From IMG/VR virus record IMGVR_UViG_3300010354_000392, positions 1 to 30,004 of that record: DNA of 30,004 nucleotides; one strand, 5' to 3'. The first letter of the stretch is position 1; each line of letters starts with the position of its first letter. Both the position numbers and the translations under genes were made by a program. Source of the DNA: a virus. This document shows, one piece after another, positions 16,616 to 23,842 of this stretch. The notes under the pieces are model-generated. The model made no database searches, was not told where the DNA came from, and saw nothing but the letters and a program-made list of their open reading frames with translations.

Positions 16616-18784
16616 TTATGCCGTTGAATCGACTAGATTTAAAAAGGTTATGGGTGAATTTCTCATTTCTTGTTGTGCAGAATTCATATAAGTTGAGTTC
16701 ATATAATTTTGAAGTCCTGAAGCTATCTCTGAATTATTTAAGCCATTTTCTTTTCCAGTTTTGACCATATTTACTATAGAAAACTTAAAATTATCATCAG
16801 CGGACAAAGTGTCTGATACTCTATTTAAAACTGATGACAATCCATCAACGTTTGGCATAGAATCAAAAACCGCTTGTTGAGCAACATCTAAGAATGAATT
16901 AAATAATGGTTCTATAGAACCTATGGCTGAGTTTGTTGAATTGATATTCAGGTTTAAAGCACTCTGAATATCATTAAACGTTTGACCTATAAGGCTAGAA
17001 CCGCTATTCAAAAAATCATTTGCAGCAAATGCTGCTTCTTTTAACCCATCAAGAAATCCACCAGATCCTTGACTGAAAATATCAGCGGCACCACCTAAAC
17101 TGGATAAAGCACCAAGAGGATCATTAACTATAGAAATGCCAGTTTGATATAAATCTTTTGCAATATTAAACCCCTCTTTTAAAGAATCAAAACTAAATCC
17201 GCCTCCTAATCCATCACTTCCAAAAGAAAAATCACCCATGAAATTAGAAAAGGATTCTCCTAGCCCATCAGCAAGATCTCCCATGACAGTTGAGAATGCA
17301 TCAGAATTTAATATGGTTCCCAAAGGATCACTAATAGCATCTTTTACCGTTCCTATGACATCCATCAAACTTCCTGAACTGAGAGACTCAGTTATTGAAG
17401 AAAATGCATCTGATAATCCACTAAAAGATGTTAGCCCACTAAAAGCATCTCCTAAACCAGTAGTCAATTCACCTAATATTCCTCCTTGACTCAAAGTGTC
17501 TGAAAGCCCACCAAAAAAATCTGCACCAGAAAAACCAGCTAGATCGGATAAACCTCCAGCCAAACCTTCAGTAAATCCTCCTAATGATTCAAAAGTGCTG
17601 GAAAAGAAAGACCCAGCAGTTTCAGAAATTGCTCCCGCTGTAGCTTCTCCTATTTTATCGAGTAATGATTTATCCATAGATTCTAAAGCGGTATCACCAA
17701 CTTCACCTAGTGCTGCTCCACCACCCATTCCAATTAAAACTGTGGGACCAAATAAACAGGACACCGCTTTAGATTCTAATATCAATGCGCCGTCTGAAGA
17801 AAATGTTCCTAGTCCTTTTGCAGAAAGACTCATATTTCCTACTTTGGCACTGAGGTCCATATTTCCAGCTTTAGAAATAAGTGCCATATTAATCTGCGCG
17901 CTTCCAGTAATATTTTTCTTTGCTGAAATTCCTACGTCTTCTTTAGCAGATAGACTAGCTGATTTTCCAGCCGACATTCCTATAGCTTCTTTAGCAGAAA
18001 GACTAAAATTTTTACAACTAATAGAAAAGTCTCCATCAACTTGATAATTTGCATTTCCTTTAACAATAACAGTTAAGTTTTCTCCCACATATAATGTACT
18101 GCCAGCTCTAACTGTTTCGCTTTTTTTAGCTTGCACTTTTTCAGTAACAGAACCGTCAGCAGCATATTCAAAATAGGAACCCGATCTGTGAAACAATTGT
18201 ATTCTTTCATCTTTAGGAGTGTCGTCCATCTCAAAAAGATGCCCAGACTCAGATTCATATACATTGTTATAAGGGTAAACGGTTTTTGGTTTTTTTGGAG
18301 ATTCTGGAGAACCTGAAATGACATTGTTCATTTTTTGCTTGAATTGAGATTTATCCATACTCTCATTTCTAGCTGCTCTCGGTGTTGTGGGTTCATCAAT
18401 TGCCCTAGGATATTTTGAAAGTGATTCTCCAAAAACCTCAGGCTTAACTGGTGCTGTGTTCAACTGTGCAGCAGTTCTTGGATCATTGAATCCTAAAGTT
18501 TCGTTCGCCTTTCTCACTGGTATTCCAGATAAGACGCCCATCATGATTGGAAATTGAGCATCTTCACCATCCATGAAAAAACCTGTTACAGTTTCACCTT
18601 CTTTTGGTGCATATGGATTTGGATTATTCAAAGGCAAAACTGGATGAGCCCAAGGCAAATCCTCTGTTTTGAGTTCTTGTTTATTTTCTGTGTGATGCCC
18701 AAAAATTCTAACTTGGCATCTACCCAGCTTGAGTGGATCTATTCGATTTTCAACTACACCCACCCACCAAACAGAATTAATCAT
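16616..18784 (-). CDS. 5: Baseplate hub/spike protein gp5-like, no lysozyme domain, long C-terminal extension
   Basis: 722 residues. Residues 1-100 form the gp5/VgrG OB-fold (WWVGVVENRIDPLKLGRCQV, GETVTGFFMDGEDAQFPIMM, GVLSGIPV). Residues about 175-350 are the spike (ESGHLFEMDDTPKDERIQLF, then strand repeats GSTLYVGENLTVIVKGNANY and SLSAKEAIGMSAGKSASLSA). The T4 lysozyme domain that separates these parts in T4 gp5 is absent; only an about 75-residue linker with a charged Pro-rich stretch is there. Residues 360-722 are an unusual Gly/Ser/Phe-rich extension with repeated FSGLSD-like motifs, then helices. It forms the hub spike with gp27 and the PAAR tip. GGGGTG precedes the ATG. It is a trimer by analogy. 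Confidence 0.88.
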   Translation of the reverse strand: MINSVWWVGVVENRIDPLKLGRCQVRIFGHHTENKQELKTEDLPWAHPVLPLNNPNPYAPKEGETVTGFFMDGEDAQFPIMMGVLSGIPVRKANETLGFNDPRTAAQLNTAPVKPEVFGESLSKYPRAIDEPTTPRAARNESMDKSQFKQKMNNVISGSPESPKKPKTVYPYNNVYESESGHLFEMDDTPKDERIQLFHRSGSYFEYAADGSVTEKVQAKKSETVRAGSTLYVGENLTVIVKGNANYQVDGDFSISCKNFSLSAKEAIGMSAGKSASLSAKEDVGISAKKNITGSAQINMALISKAGNMDLSAKVGNMSLSAKGLGTFSSDGALILESKAVSCLFGPTVLIGMGGGAALGEVGDTALESMDKSLLDKIGEATAGAISETAGSFFSSTFESLGGFTEGLAGGLSDLAGFSGADFFGGLSDTLSQGGILGELTTGLGDAFSGLTSFSGLSDAFSSITESLSSGSLMDVIGTVKDAISDPLGTILNSDAFSTVMGDLADGLGESFSNFMGDFSFGSDGLGGGFSFDSLKEGFNIAKDLYQTGISIVNDPLGALSSLGGAADIFSQGSGGFLDGLKEAAFAANDFLNSGSSLIGQTFNDIQSALNLNINSTNSAIGSIEPLFNSFLDVAQQAVFDSMPNVDGLSSVLNRVSDTLSADDNFKFSIVNMVKTGKENGLNNSEIASGLQNYMNSTYMNSAQQEMRNSPITFLNLVDSTA

Positions 18785-18786
18785 TT

Positions 18787-20073
18787 TTACACCCCATCAT
18801 CTGAATCAATATCTGAATCAGATGCTATTTCTAAAATTGTATCATGTTGTGTTGGTCTTATTACATGTCTAACCGCTAATATCATATGTTTTCCTGAAAA
18901 AGAAGGATCTAAACTATCATCTTCTTTAATTTTTCCTCTTTTAGGATATTTTAAGTCAAGTATCATTCCAATTGTTAAATTAAAATTTCCTGGTAACATC
19001 AGTTTCATTTTTTTTGTATTTAGAAATGACATTATAGAAGAACGATGCCCATATGAAAATTCTGGAGAATGCAACTTTGCATCAGGAATTTTTTGTTTAG
19101 CATAATTGCTATTAAAAAATTGAGAATCCGTTACTAAAACAGTTCTTTTTGAATCATAAGCCTCATTAGCAAAAGTTCCTTTTCTATTAGAAACACTTGG
19201 TACTATTGGTTTTTGATTTAATCTAGATGCTTTATCATAATATTCTGATTTAATTTCTTGCTTGAAAAAAGTTCGTGTAATTAAATCAAACCCAAATATA
19301 GATCCTGAATAGCTTCCTTTTTTTATCGATTCAATTAAATTGAATTGTTTTGTTATTTGACTAGTTTTTGCACCAAATAATTCTGATTTTTGATCTTCAC
19401 CCTCTGCAACATTTTTTGTTGAGAAATTTATAGAAACACTATCCTGCAAAAAAAGATCTGATAAACTAATAAAATTAAATCCGTTTTTATTTTCAAAAAA
19501 TAAAACATCTGGAATATTTTTATTATTAACTGCTCTAGCTGCACACCAAAAAAGTGCATTTAATGGTGTTAGAGATGGAATTACAATATTTCTTATTCCG
19601 TTGGTTTCGCTTATAATTATATTTTCTTCTTCTATACTCAAAAACGAAGTCAAAATATTTTTTGCAATATTAGAAAAAGTGTCTTTGTAACCTCTGGACA
19701 CTCTGCTTTGTTCTGATAGAATCAACTCTTCTGAACAAAAGTATATCACATAGGATTCTGAATTAGGTGATTGCGCTTTTCTTTTTTCTTGTTTATAAAT
19801 TCTTAAAATTTTCTCGTATACAAAATCATTATTTCCTGTTTTTGATAATTTTATTTTTAAAAAACAAGAACCAGTTCTTAATAGTTTGCCGACATTAAAA
19901 GTGTCAGTCATAAGCATTGAACCAGTGATTACTGGAGATATTATATTTTCTGTAATTTCTAATTGATCCAATAGCCCTTTAATATTAAGAATTTTTTGAT
20001 TTCCAGAACTTTCGTAAATAATAGAAAGGTCATCTATGGAAAAAGTGCTAAATTCTTGATCTAGTGATGCCAT
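18787..20073 (-). CDS. 27: Baseplate hub protein gp27-like
   Basis: 428 residues (T4 gp27 is 391). Sequence identity to T4 looks low, but the C-terminal MLPGNFNLTIGMILDL followed by ILAVRHVIRPTQHDTILEI matches T4 gp27 (GNFNLTPGVKIIF, EFYVDEVIHELSNN) in order and spacing. The N-terminal part (LNIKGLLDQLEITENIISPV, GSMLMTDTF) fits the tube-like domain of hub proteins. gp27 trimers form the cylinder that adapts the threefold gp5 spike to the sixfold tail tube. It sits between gp53 and gp5, 2 nt upstream of gp5, consistent with hub co-expression. The C-terminus is acidic (SDSDIDSDDGV). There is no obvious Shine-Dalgarno. Confidence 0.8.
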   Translation of the reverse strand: MASLDQEFSTFSIDDLSIIYESSGNQKILNIKGLLDQLEITENIISPVITGSMLMTDTFNVGKLLRTGSCFLKIKLSKTGNNDFVYEKILRIYKQEKRKAQSPNSESYVIYFCSEELILSEQSRVSRGYKDTFSNIAKNILTSFLSIEEENIIISETNGIRNIVIPSLTPLNALFWCAARAVNNKNIPDVLFFENKNGFNFISLSDLFLQDSVSINFSTKNVAEGEDQKSELFGAKTSQITKQFNLIESIKKGSYSGSIFGFDLITRTFFKQEIKSEYYDKASRLNQKPIVPSVSNRKGTFANEAYDSKRTVLVTDSQFFNSNYAKQKIPDAKLHSPEFSYGHRSSIMSFLNTKKMKLMLPGNFNLTIGMILDLKYPKRGKIKEDDSLDPSFSGKHMILAVRHVIRPTQHDTILEIASDSDIDSDDGV

Positions 20074-20074
20074 T

Positions 20075-20707
20075 TTATAATTTAGCTAAATTTTTAAATT
20101 CATCTTCAACTCTTGAAACAAATTCTTTTTTCAATACCTTGATTGAGCGCCTTTTTTCATTTTCTTCTGTTTCATAATCAAATATGGTTTGTGTTAATTT
20201 TGAGGTTACAATCTCAACTGTAAAGTTTTCTGAATTGGTTAAAACTCTAGATGTTTGAGAAGGAATAAAATTATTATATGTTTCAAAATCCGTTTCTACA
20301 TCTTCAATGATCTTTTTAGTTCCATCATAAAATGATATGGATCGTTCTTCTCGAAGAATATATTTTTTAATTGTGTTCATTGTATAAGGTATTCCACCAT
20401 TATCTGCATATTTTTTTTCCAAATACTCATTGAAAACATAATAGTCCTTGTACCAATCAAATTGAGGATCAATAATTTCATTAAATAATAAAAGAATCCA
20501 ATGTCTTTCCACAGAACCATAAAATTTTAAAGCCAAAGATTCTGGGGTTTCTCCCGCAATATTGTCGTATGTAAAAAAAGAAGAAGCTACATTCTTCACA
20601 TCATCTATAAATTTAAAACGACTAATTATATTAGTGACAAAATCAAGCCCCTGATGATCATCTATAAAATATGCAGTTTTTGGAAAAAAGTTAAAATATT
20701 TTGCCAT
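20075..20707 (-). CDS. 53: Baseplate wedge protein gp53
   Basis: 210 residues (T4 gp53 is 196). The diagnostic part is the LysM-like segment near residues 48-85: DNIAGETPESLALKFYGSVE followed by RHWILLLFNEIIDPQFDWYK. This pattern is shared by gp53 proteins of T4-like phages. gp53 is the last wedge component to bind and promotes association of six wedges around the hub. It starts on the last base of gp48 (TAATG overlap), so its translation is probably coupled to gp48. The C-terminus is strongly charged (EENEKRRSIKVLKKEFVSRV). In T4, gene 53 also lies just before gene 5. Confidence 0.9.
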   Translation of the reverse strand: MAKYFNFFPKTAYFIDDHQGLDFVTNIISRFKFIDDVKNVASSFFTYDNIAGETPESLALKFYGSVERHWILLLFNEIIDPQFDWYKDYYVFNEYLEKKYADNGGIPYTMNTIKKYILREERSISFYDGTKKIIEDVETDFETYNNFIPSQTSRVLTNSENFTVEIVTSKLTQTIFDYETEENEKRRSIKVLKKEFVSRVEDEFKNLAKL

Positions 20708-21972
20708 TAGAATGATGAACCTCTAGCATCTAAATTGCCTTGATTTAAAGTAGTAGAGAATGAACCTTCGGTTCGGAGCAATTCTTTTGTTATCATGGTC
20801 ATTTCTTTAAATCTCACTTGCATACGAATTCCTACGGGCATACCTGTTTTTCCTAAAAATGGAGTATTTTCACCCTGTACTTCATATGCAGCCCAACCAT
20901 TTGGAGCATAATCCACATTAATATTTTCACAAACACAAGTTGATATTCTTGGAAGATTTACGTTTCTCTTGCCATTATAAAAAAAACCTATGTCAAAAGC
21001 TGATGGAGCTAAAAGATATCTTCCGCCTCCTCCTGAAATAATCTCTGGAGCCGCATGAAATTTGAATGCAGATATTATATTTTGTACCTCAAGTGCTTCT
21101 TGCTCATTTTGAGGATAGAACATAAAATCAAATTGAAAATTTCTTAAACTTGTAGCTTGATAAACGACTTCAAATTGTGGATTAATTGCAAATCCTAGTG
21201 CAGCTTGTCCAAGCTCACCCGCGGCCGGTGATGCACTAGATAACACGTCCACAAGAAATGGTGACAAACCTTTCAATTTACCACCAGCCATATTAGCTGC
21301 TGCTGCAACTCTCTGTGTTGCAGAAACTAGAGGATTTTCACTTAATGAAAGATCTTTATATGAATGATTGTAATCGAAATTCAATGTGTCTGGCATATAA
21401 AGAACTATGGATTGTGTGGTGCGTTTTAAAGAATTGAAAGCATTTTTTGCATCATTTGCTAATTGATCAAATGCTCTATTTGCGAGAGAAGAAGCTCTCG
21501 TTCTTGCTCTTGTTGCATATGCTGAATTTGGGCCTCCAAATAAATCATTAATGCTTGTCAGTTCCGTATCTGCTCTATTAGCTATATCAGAATTTGAACC
21601 ACCAAAAAGATTATTGATACTATTTAAAGGATCCTGAAAGCTACCGGCTGCATTCTGAACTGCATTAATTGCCTGAGAACCAAGAGATGTATCAGCAACA
21701 CTATTTAATGCTCCAGATAAACTGCCACCACCCCTAGTTTGCGCCAATGCTTTTCTGATGATATAATCGGTAGGGCTGCCCTCTCTAGTTTCGACACCAA
21801 AATCTGGATTTATATTTTCTCTCACATAAATGTCAAAAATCATATAATGGCCAACTTTACCTGAGCCCACATTAGAAGGATAACGATAAATGTTTAAATC
21901 GGTACTAAAGCGATGAGATTCTATTGGTTGCTGGGCGCTTCCAAAAACAATTTCGTTTAAATTAAATAACAT
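20707..21972 (-). CDS. 48: Baseplate tail-tube cap gp48-like
   Basis: 421 residues (T4 gp48 is 364). The C-terminal third matches gp48: ISTCVCENINVDYAPNGWAA, then a strand ending VGIRMQVRFKEMTMITKELL, comparable with T4 IRFDKTPNGNFNGLAIA...FTLEITMREIITLNRASL. The N-terminus (LNIYRYPSNVGSGKVGHYMI) is followed by an Ala/Ser/Asn-rich, probably flexible region with two copies of an NDLFGG-like motif (residues about 110-170). gp48 caps the hub and, with gp54, starts tail tube polymerisation; both share the tube fold. This is the first gene of the minus-strand operon. AGGA precedes the ATG, 22001-22008 is its late promoter, and it is divergent from gp4 with only a 35-nt gap. Confidence 0.85.
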   Translation of the reverse strand: MLFNLNEIVFGSAQQPIESHRFSTDLNIYRYPSNVGSGKVGHYMIFDIYVRENINPDFGVETREGSPTDYIIRKALAQTRGGGSLSGALNSVADTSLGSQAINAVQNAAGSFQDPLNSINNLFGGSNSDIANRADTELTSINDLFGGPNSAYATRARTRASSLANRAFDQLANDAKNAFNSLKRTTQSIVLYMPDTLNFDYNHSYKDLSLSENPLVSATQRVAAAANMAGGKLKGLSPFLVDVLSSASPAAGELGQAALGFAINPQFEVVYQATSLRNFQFDFMFYPQNEQEALEVQNIISAFKFHAAPEIISGGGGRYLLAPSAFDIGFFYNGKRNVNLPRISTCVCENINVDYAPNGWAAYEVQGENTPFLGKTGMPVGIRMQVRFKEMTMITKELLRTEGSFSTTLNQGNLDARGSSF

Positions 21973-22000
21973 TTGTTTGTCCTATTGTGTATGACATATA

Positions 22001-22008
22001 TATTTATA
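22001..22008 (-). promoter_or_regulatory. T4-type late promoter (TATAAATA) for the minus-strand tail operon
   Basis: A perfect TATAAATA on the minus strand, 28 nt before the gp48 ATG. Using T4 late spacing, transcription would start near 21995, leaving a roughly 22-nt leader that contains the AGGA ribosome site. It is the only strong promoter-like signal at the head of the about 22-kb run. Its first base pairs with the A of the opposite-strand gp4 start codon. Confidence 0.75.
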
Positions 22009-22457
22009 TGAGCTATAAAGGTAAGTTTATACCAAAAAATCCAGAGAAATATAAGGGCAACCCCTCAAACATAATATATCGTTCATCATGGGAACTGAAA
22101 GTTATGAAATTCTTTGATGATAATTCAAACGTACTTTCATGGGCATCGGAAGAATTGATTGTTCCTTATTTATCCCCTTTGGATGGAAAAATCCATAGAT
22201 ATTTTCCAGATTTTATTGCAGAAATTAAAAAGAAGAGCGGTGAAAAAGAAATTTATATGATAGAAGTGAAGCCATTTAAAGAAACAAAAGTTCCAGAAAA
22301 ACGTGGAAAAAAAAGACAGAGATTATTGAATGAGGCGATGACGTATGCCGTTAATCAAGAAAAATGGAAAGCTGCTGATATTTTTTGTCAAAAGAAAGGT
22401 TGGAAATTTAAAATAATCACCGAAAAGGAATTAGGCTTGAACGGCGCGAATAAATAG
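22008..22457 (+). CDS. 4: Head completion protein gp4 (PD-(D/E)XK nuclease-like)
   Basis: 149 residues from MSYKGKFIPKNPEKYKGNPS, which lines up with T4 gp4 MAYSGKWVPKNISKYRGDPK; an in-frame GTG at 21987 would add seven residues unmatched in T4 and is rejected. Further matches are YRSSWELKVMKFF and NEAMTYAVNQEKWKAA with KFKIITE near the end. Residues E29, D68 and E86-x-K88 (PDF ... IEVK) fit a PD-(D/E)XK nuclease core as in TnsA-like proteins. gp4 acts late in head maturation, before head-tail joining, perhaps trimming or sealing the DNA end. No Shine-Dalgarno is visible, and the start overlaps the gp48 late promoter on the other strand. Confidence 0.93.
   Translation: MSYKGKFIPKNPEKYKGNPSNIIYRSSWELKVMKFFDDNSNVLSWASEELIVPYLSPLDGKIHRYFPDFIAEIKKKSGEKEIYMIEVKPFKETKVPEKRGKKRQRLLNEAMTYAVNQEKWKAADIFCQKKGWKFKIITEKELGLNGANK
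22449..22456 (+). promoter_or_regulatory. NATAAATA element 5 nt before the 198-aa gene
   Basis: AATAAATA, then GTTTT, then ATG at 22462. The 16 bases ATAAATAGTTTTATGG are identical to the gp8 start region on the other strand. It overlaps the gp4 stop codon, and no Shine-Dalgarno is present. The first T of the strict T4 consensus is replaced by A, so promoter activity is uncertain. Confidence 0.4.
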
Positions 22458-22461
22458 TTTT

Positions 22462-23058
22462 ATGGACAATTCATTACTCTCTAAAATACATAAAGAATTT
22501 GATTTCTTGGGATATCCTTTATCCTCACGCGATGCAAAAAAATGGTTGCGTTTAAAATTAAAGGAATTAAGATTCTCTCCAAGAACACTTATGGGTGATT
22601 TAGAGCGTCATAGAAAAAATTCATTGATTGGAAAAATGTATTTTTTCTTTTATGATCCAAAAACAAAAGAAGAACTGCCTTTTTATGATAAATTTCCTCT
22701 AGTTATTCCATTAGAGAAATACGGCGATGGTTTTCTTGGATTAAATTTACATTATGTTCCACCCGCAATGCGATTCGTTATCATAGAAAGGTTGTCTAAA
22801 AAATTAAATAATCAAAAAATGGATGAAACAACAAGAATGCGAGTGAGTTACGATTATCTATCATCACTTAAAAACTTTTCTTTGTTTCAACCTTGCATTA
22901 AAAGATATTTGTATAGTCACATAAGATCGAGATTTCTTTTTATTGAACCAAATGAGTGGTATTTTTCTTGTCTATTACCTTTTGAAATGTTTAGAAAGCA
23001 ATCTAAGAAAAAAATATATTCTCAAATAGGAACACCTGTAGGAACAACCCTAGGCTAA
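22462..23058 (+). CDS. Conserved T4-like phage protein of unknown function (198 aa)
   Basis: I recognise this as a protein family recurring beside gp4/gp54 genes in marine and environmental T4-like phages, but not as a T4 protein with a known role. Visible landmarks are GKMYFFFYDPKTKEELPFYD, KFPLVIPLEKYGDGFLGLN and LHYVPPAMRFVIIERL, then IKRYLYSHIRSRFLFIEPNE and a basic tail (RKQSKKKIYSQ). It has aromatic-rich strands and helices, no membrane helix and no obvious catalytic motif. It lies 4 nt after gp4 and 4 nt before gp54, so it is probably a late virion or assembly protein. Another head- or neck-completion factor is possible. Confidence 0.8.
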   Translation: MDNSLLSKIHKEFDFLGYPLSSRDAKKWLRLKLKELRFSPRTLMGDLERHRKNSLIGKMYFFFYDPKTKEELPFYDKFPLVIPLEKYGDGFLGLNLHYVPPAMRFVIIERLSKKLNNQKMDETTRMRVSYDYLSSLKNFSLFQPCIKRYLYSHIRSRFLFIEPNEWYFSCLLPFEMFRKQSKKKIYSQIGTPVGTTLG

Positions 23059-23062
23059 AAAT

Positions 23063-23821
23063 ATGGCATTTTCACCAAGTTTATTTTTCTCTAACATGAG
23101 AAAACATGATGGTCCAGCAAGACCATCCAAGTTTCAAGTTATTCTTCCTATTCCTCTTTACATAGGAAATTTTATTAGCATGTCAATGCTACAACAAATT
23201 ATTGATATAAGTGGGATAATACAAGATTTAACAACAAATTTTTTGAATAATTTAATTTCTGGAGAAGGTTCAAATTTAAGCGGAAGTTCAGATCCCACTA
23301 TTACTCGTTATTTAAGTCTTCAATGCGATTCGGCAGAATTGCCTGGACTATCACTAATGACTGCGGATAGTAGAACCTACGGACCTACAATTAAATTACC
23401 ATATCAAAAATCGATTGGAGATATTGGTTTATCTTTTATTTGCACAAATGATTTTTATGAGAGAAAACTTTTCGATAAATGGATAGAATGTATTATGCCA
23501 AGTGATACAAATAATTTGCGATTTCCAAAAGGAAATAATTCTAGATATTTAACTGATATTACTGTTATTCAGTATGATGAATTCATAAAACAGATATACG
23601 CCGTAAAATTGAAGGATTGCTATCCATATAATGTGGCCTCAATGCCTTTAAATTGGGCAGATGATTCTATTCATAGATTATCAGTGCAGTTTGCTTGCAA
23701 TGGTGGATATGAATTTATTCATGAAGGAAAATATGATATAGGTCAAGCTGTAGGAAGTGCGCTTGGAACAATCTTAAATAATTTTCTTGGAGATTTTCAG
23801 CAATCTATATTCACTACTTAA
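23063..23821 (+). CDS. 54: Baseplate tail-tube initiator gp54-like
   Basis: 252 residues (T4 gp54 is 320). The central part has the tail-tube fold signature of the gp19/gp54/gp48 group: CDSAELPGLSLMTADSRTYG, then KSIGDIGLSFICTNDFYERK and LFDKWIECI, then VKLKDCYPYNVASMPLNWAD and RLSVQFACNGG. T4 gp54 has the same order around MPENRLGYEMDKF and VISFRMDHQASNYRAMQDW. It would sit on gp48 and nucleate gp19 tube polymerisation. The length and C-terminal tail (AVGSALGTILNNFLGDFQQS) argue for gp54 rather than the shorter tube protein gp19. AGG about 10 nt before the ATG is a weak ribosome site. Confidence 0.83.
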   Translation: MAFSPSLFFSNMRKHDGPARPSKFQVILPIPLYIGNFISMSMLQQIIDISGIIQDLTTNFLNNLISGEGSNLSGSSDPTITRYLSLQCDSAELPGLSLMTADSRTYGPTIKLPYQKSIGDIGLSFICTNDFYERKLFDKWIECIMPSDTNNLRFPKGNNSRYLTDITVIQYDEFIKQIYAVKLKDCYPYNVASMPLNWADDSIHRLSVQFACNGGYEFIHEGKYDIGQAVGSALGTILNNFLGDFQQSIFTT

Positions 23822-23832
23822 TATATTTAATT

Positions 23833-23836
23833 GGAG
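23833..23836 (+). promoter_or_regulatory. Ribosome binding site fixing the gp26 start
   Basis: GGAG lies 6 nt before the ATG at 23843 and itself overlaps an in-frame TTG at 23831. This spacing selects the ATG start (MLPKIDVPIYELKL, the family's usual beginning) and rules out the TTG. Confidence 0.75.
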
Positions 23837-23842
23837 AAAAAA

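Noticed and set aside
17238-18044. Plus-strand Pro/Ser-rich open frames opposite gp5
   Set aside because: They mirror the Gly/Ser-rich gp5 extension in antisense. Their composition is an artefact and there is no ribosome site.
18554-19105. 183-codon plus-strand frame with hydrophobic segments
   Set aside because: Antisense to the gp5-gp27 junction, which has strong family matches. No supporting start signal.
21987-22007. GTG start giving gp4 seven extra residues
   Set aside because: No ribosome site, and the added residues do not match T4 gp4, whose start aligns with the ATG at 22008.
22167-22174. GATAAATA on the minus strand inside gp4
   Set aside because: It is antisense within a plus-strand gene and farther from gp48 than the perfect element at 22001-22008.
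23831-23842. TTG start for the gp26-like gene
   Set aside because: The TTG overlaps the GGAG ribosome site, which is correctly spaced for the ATG at 23843.
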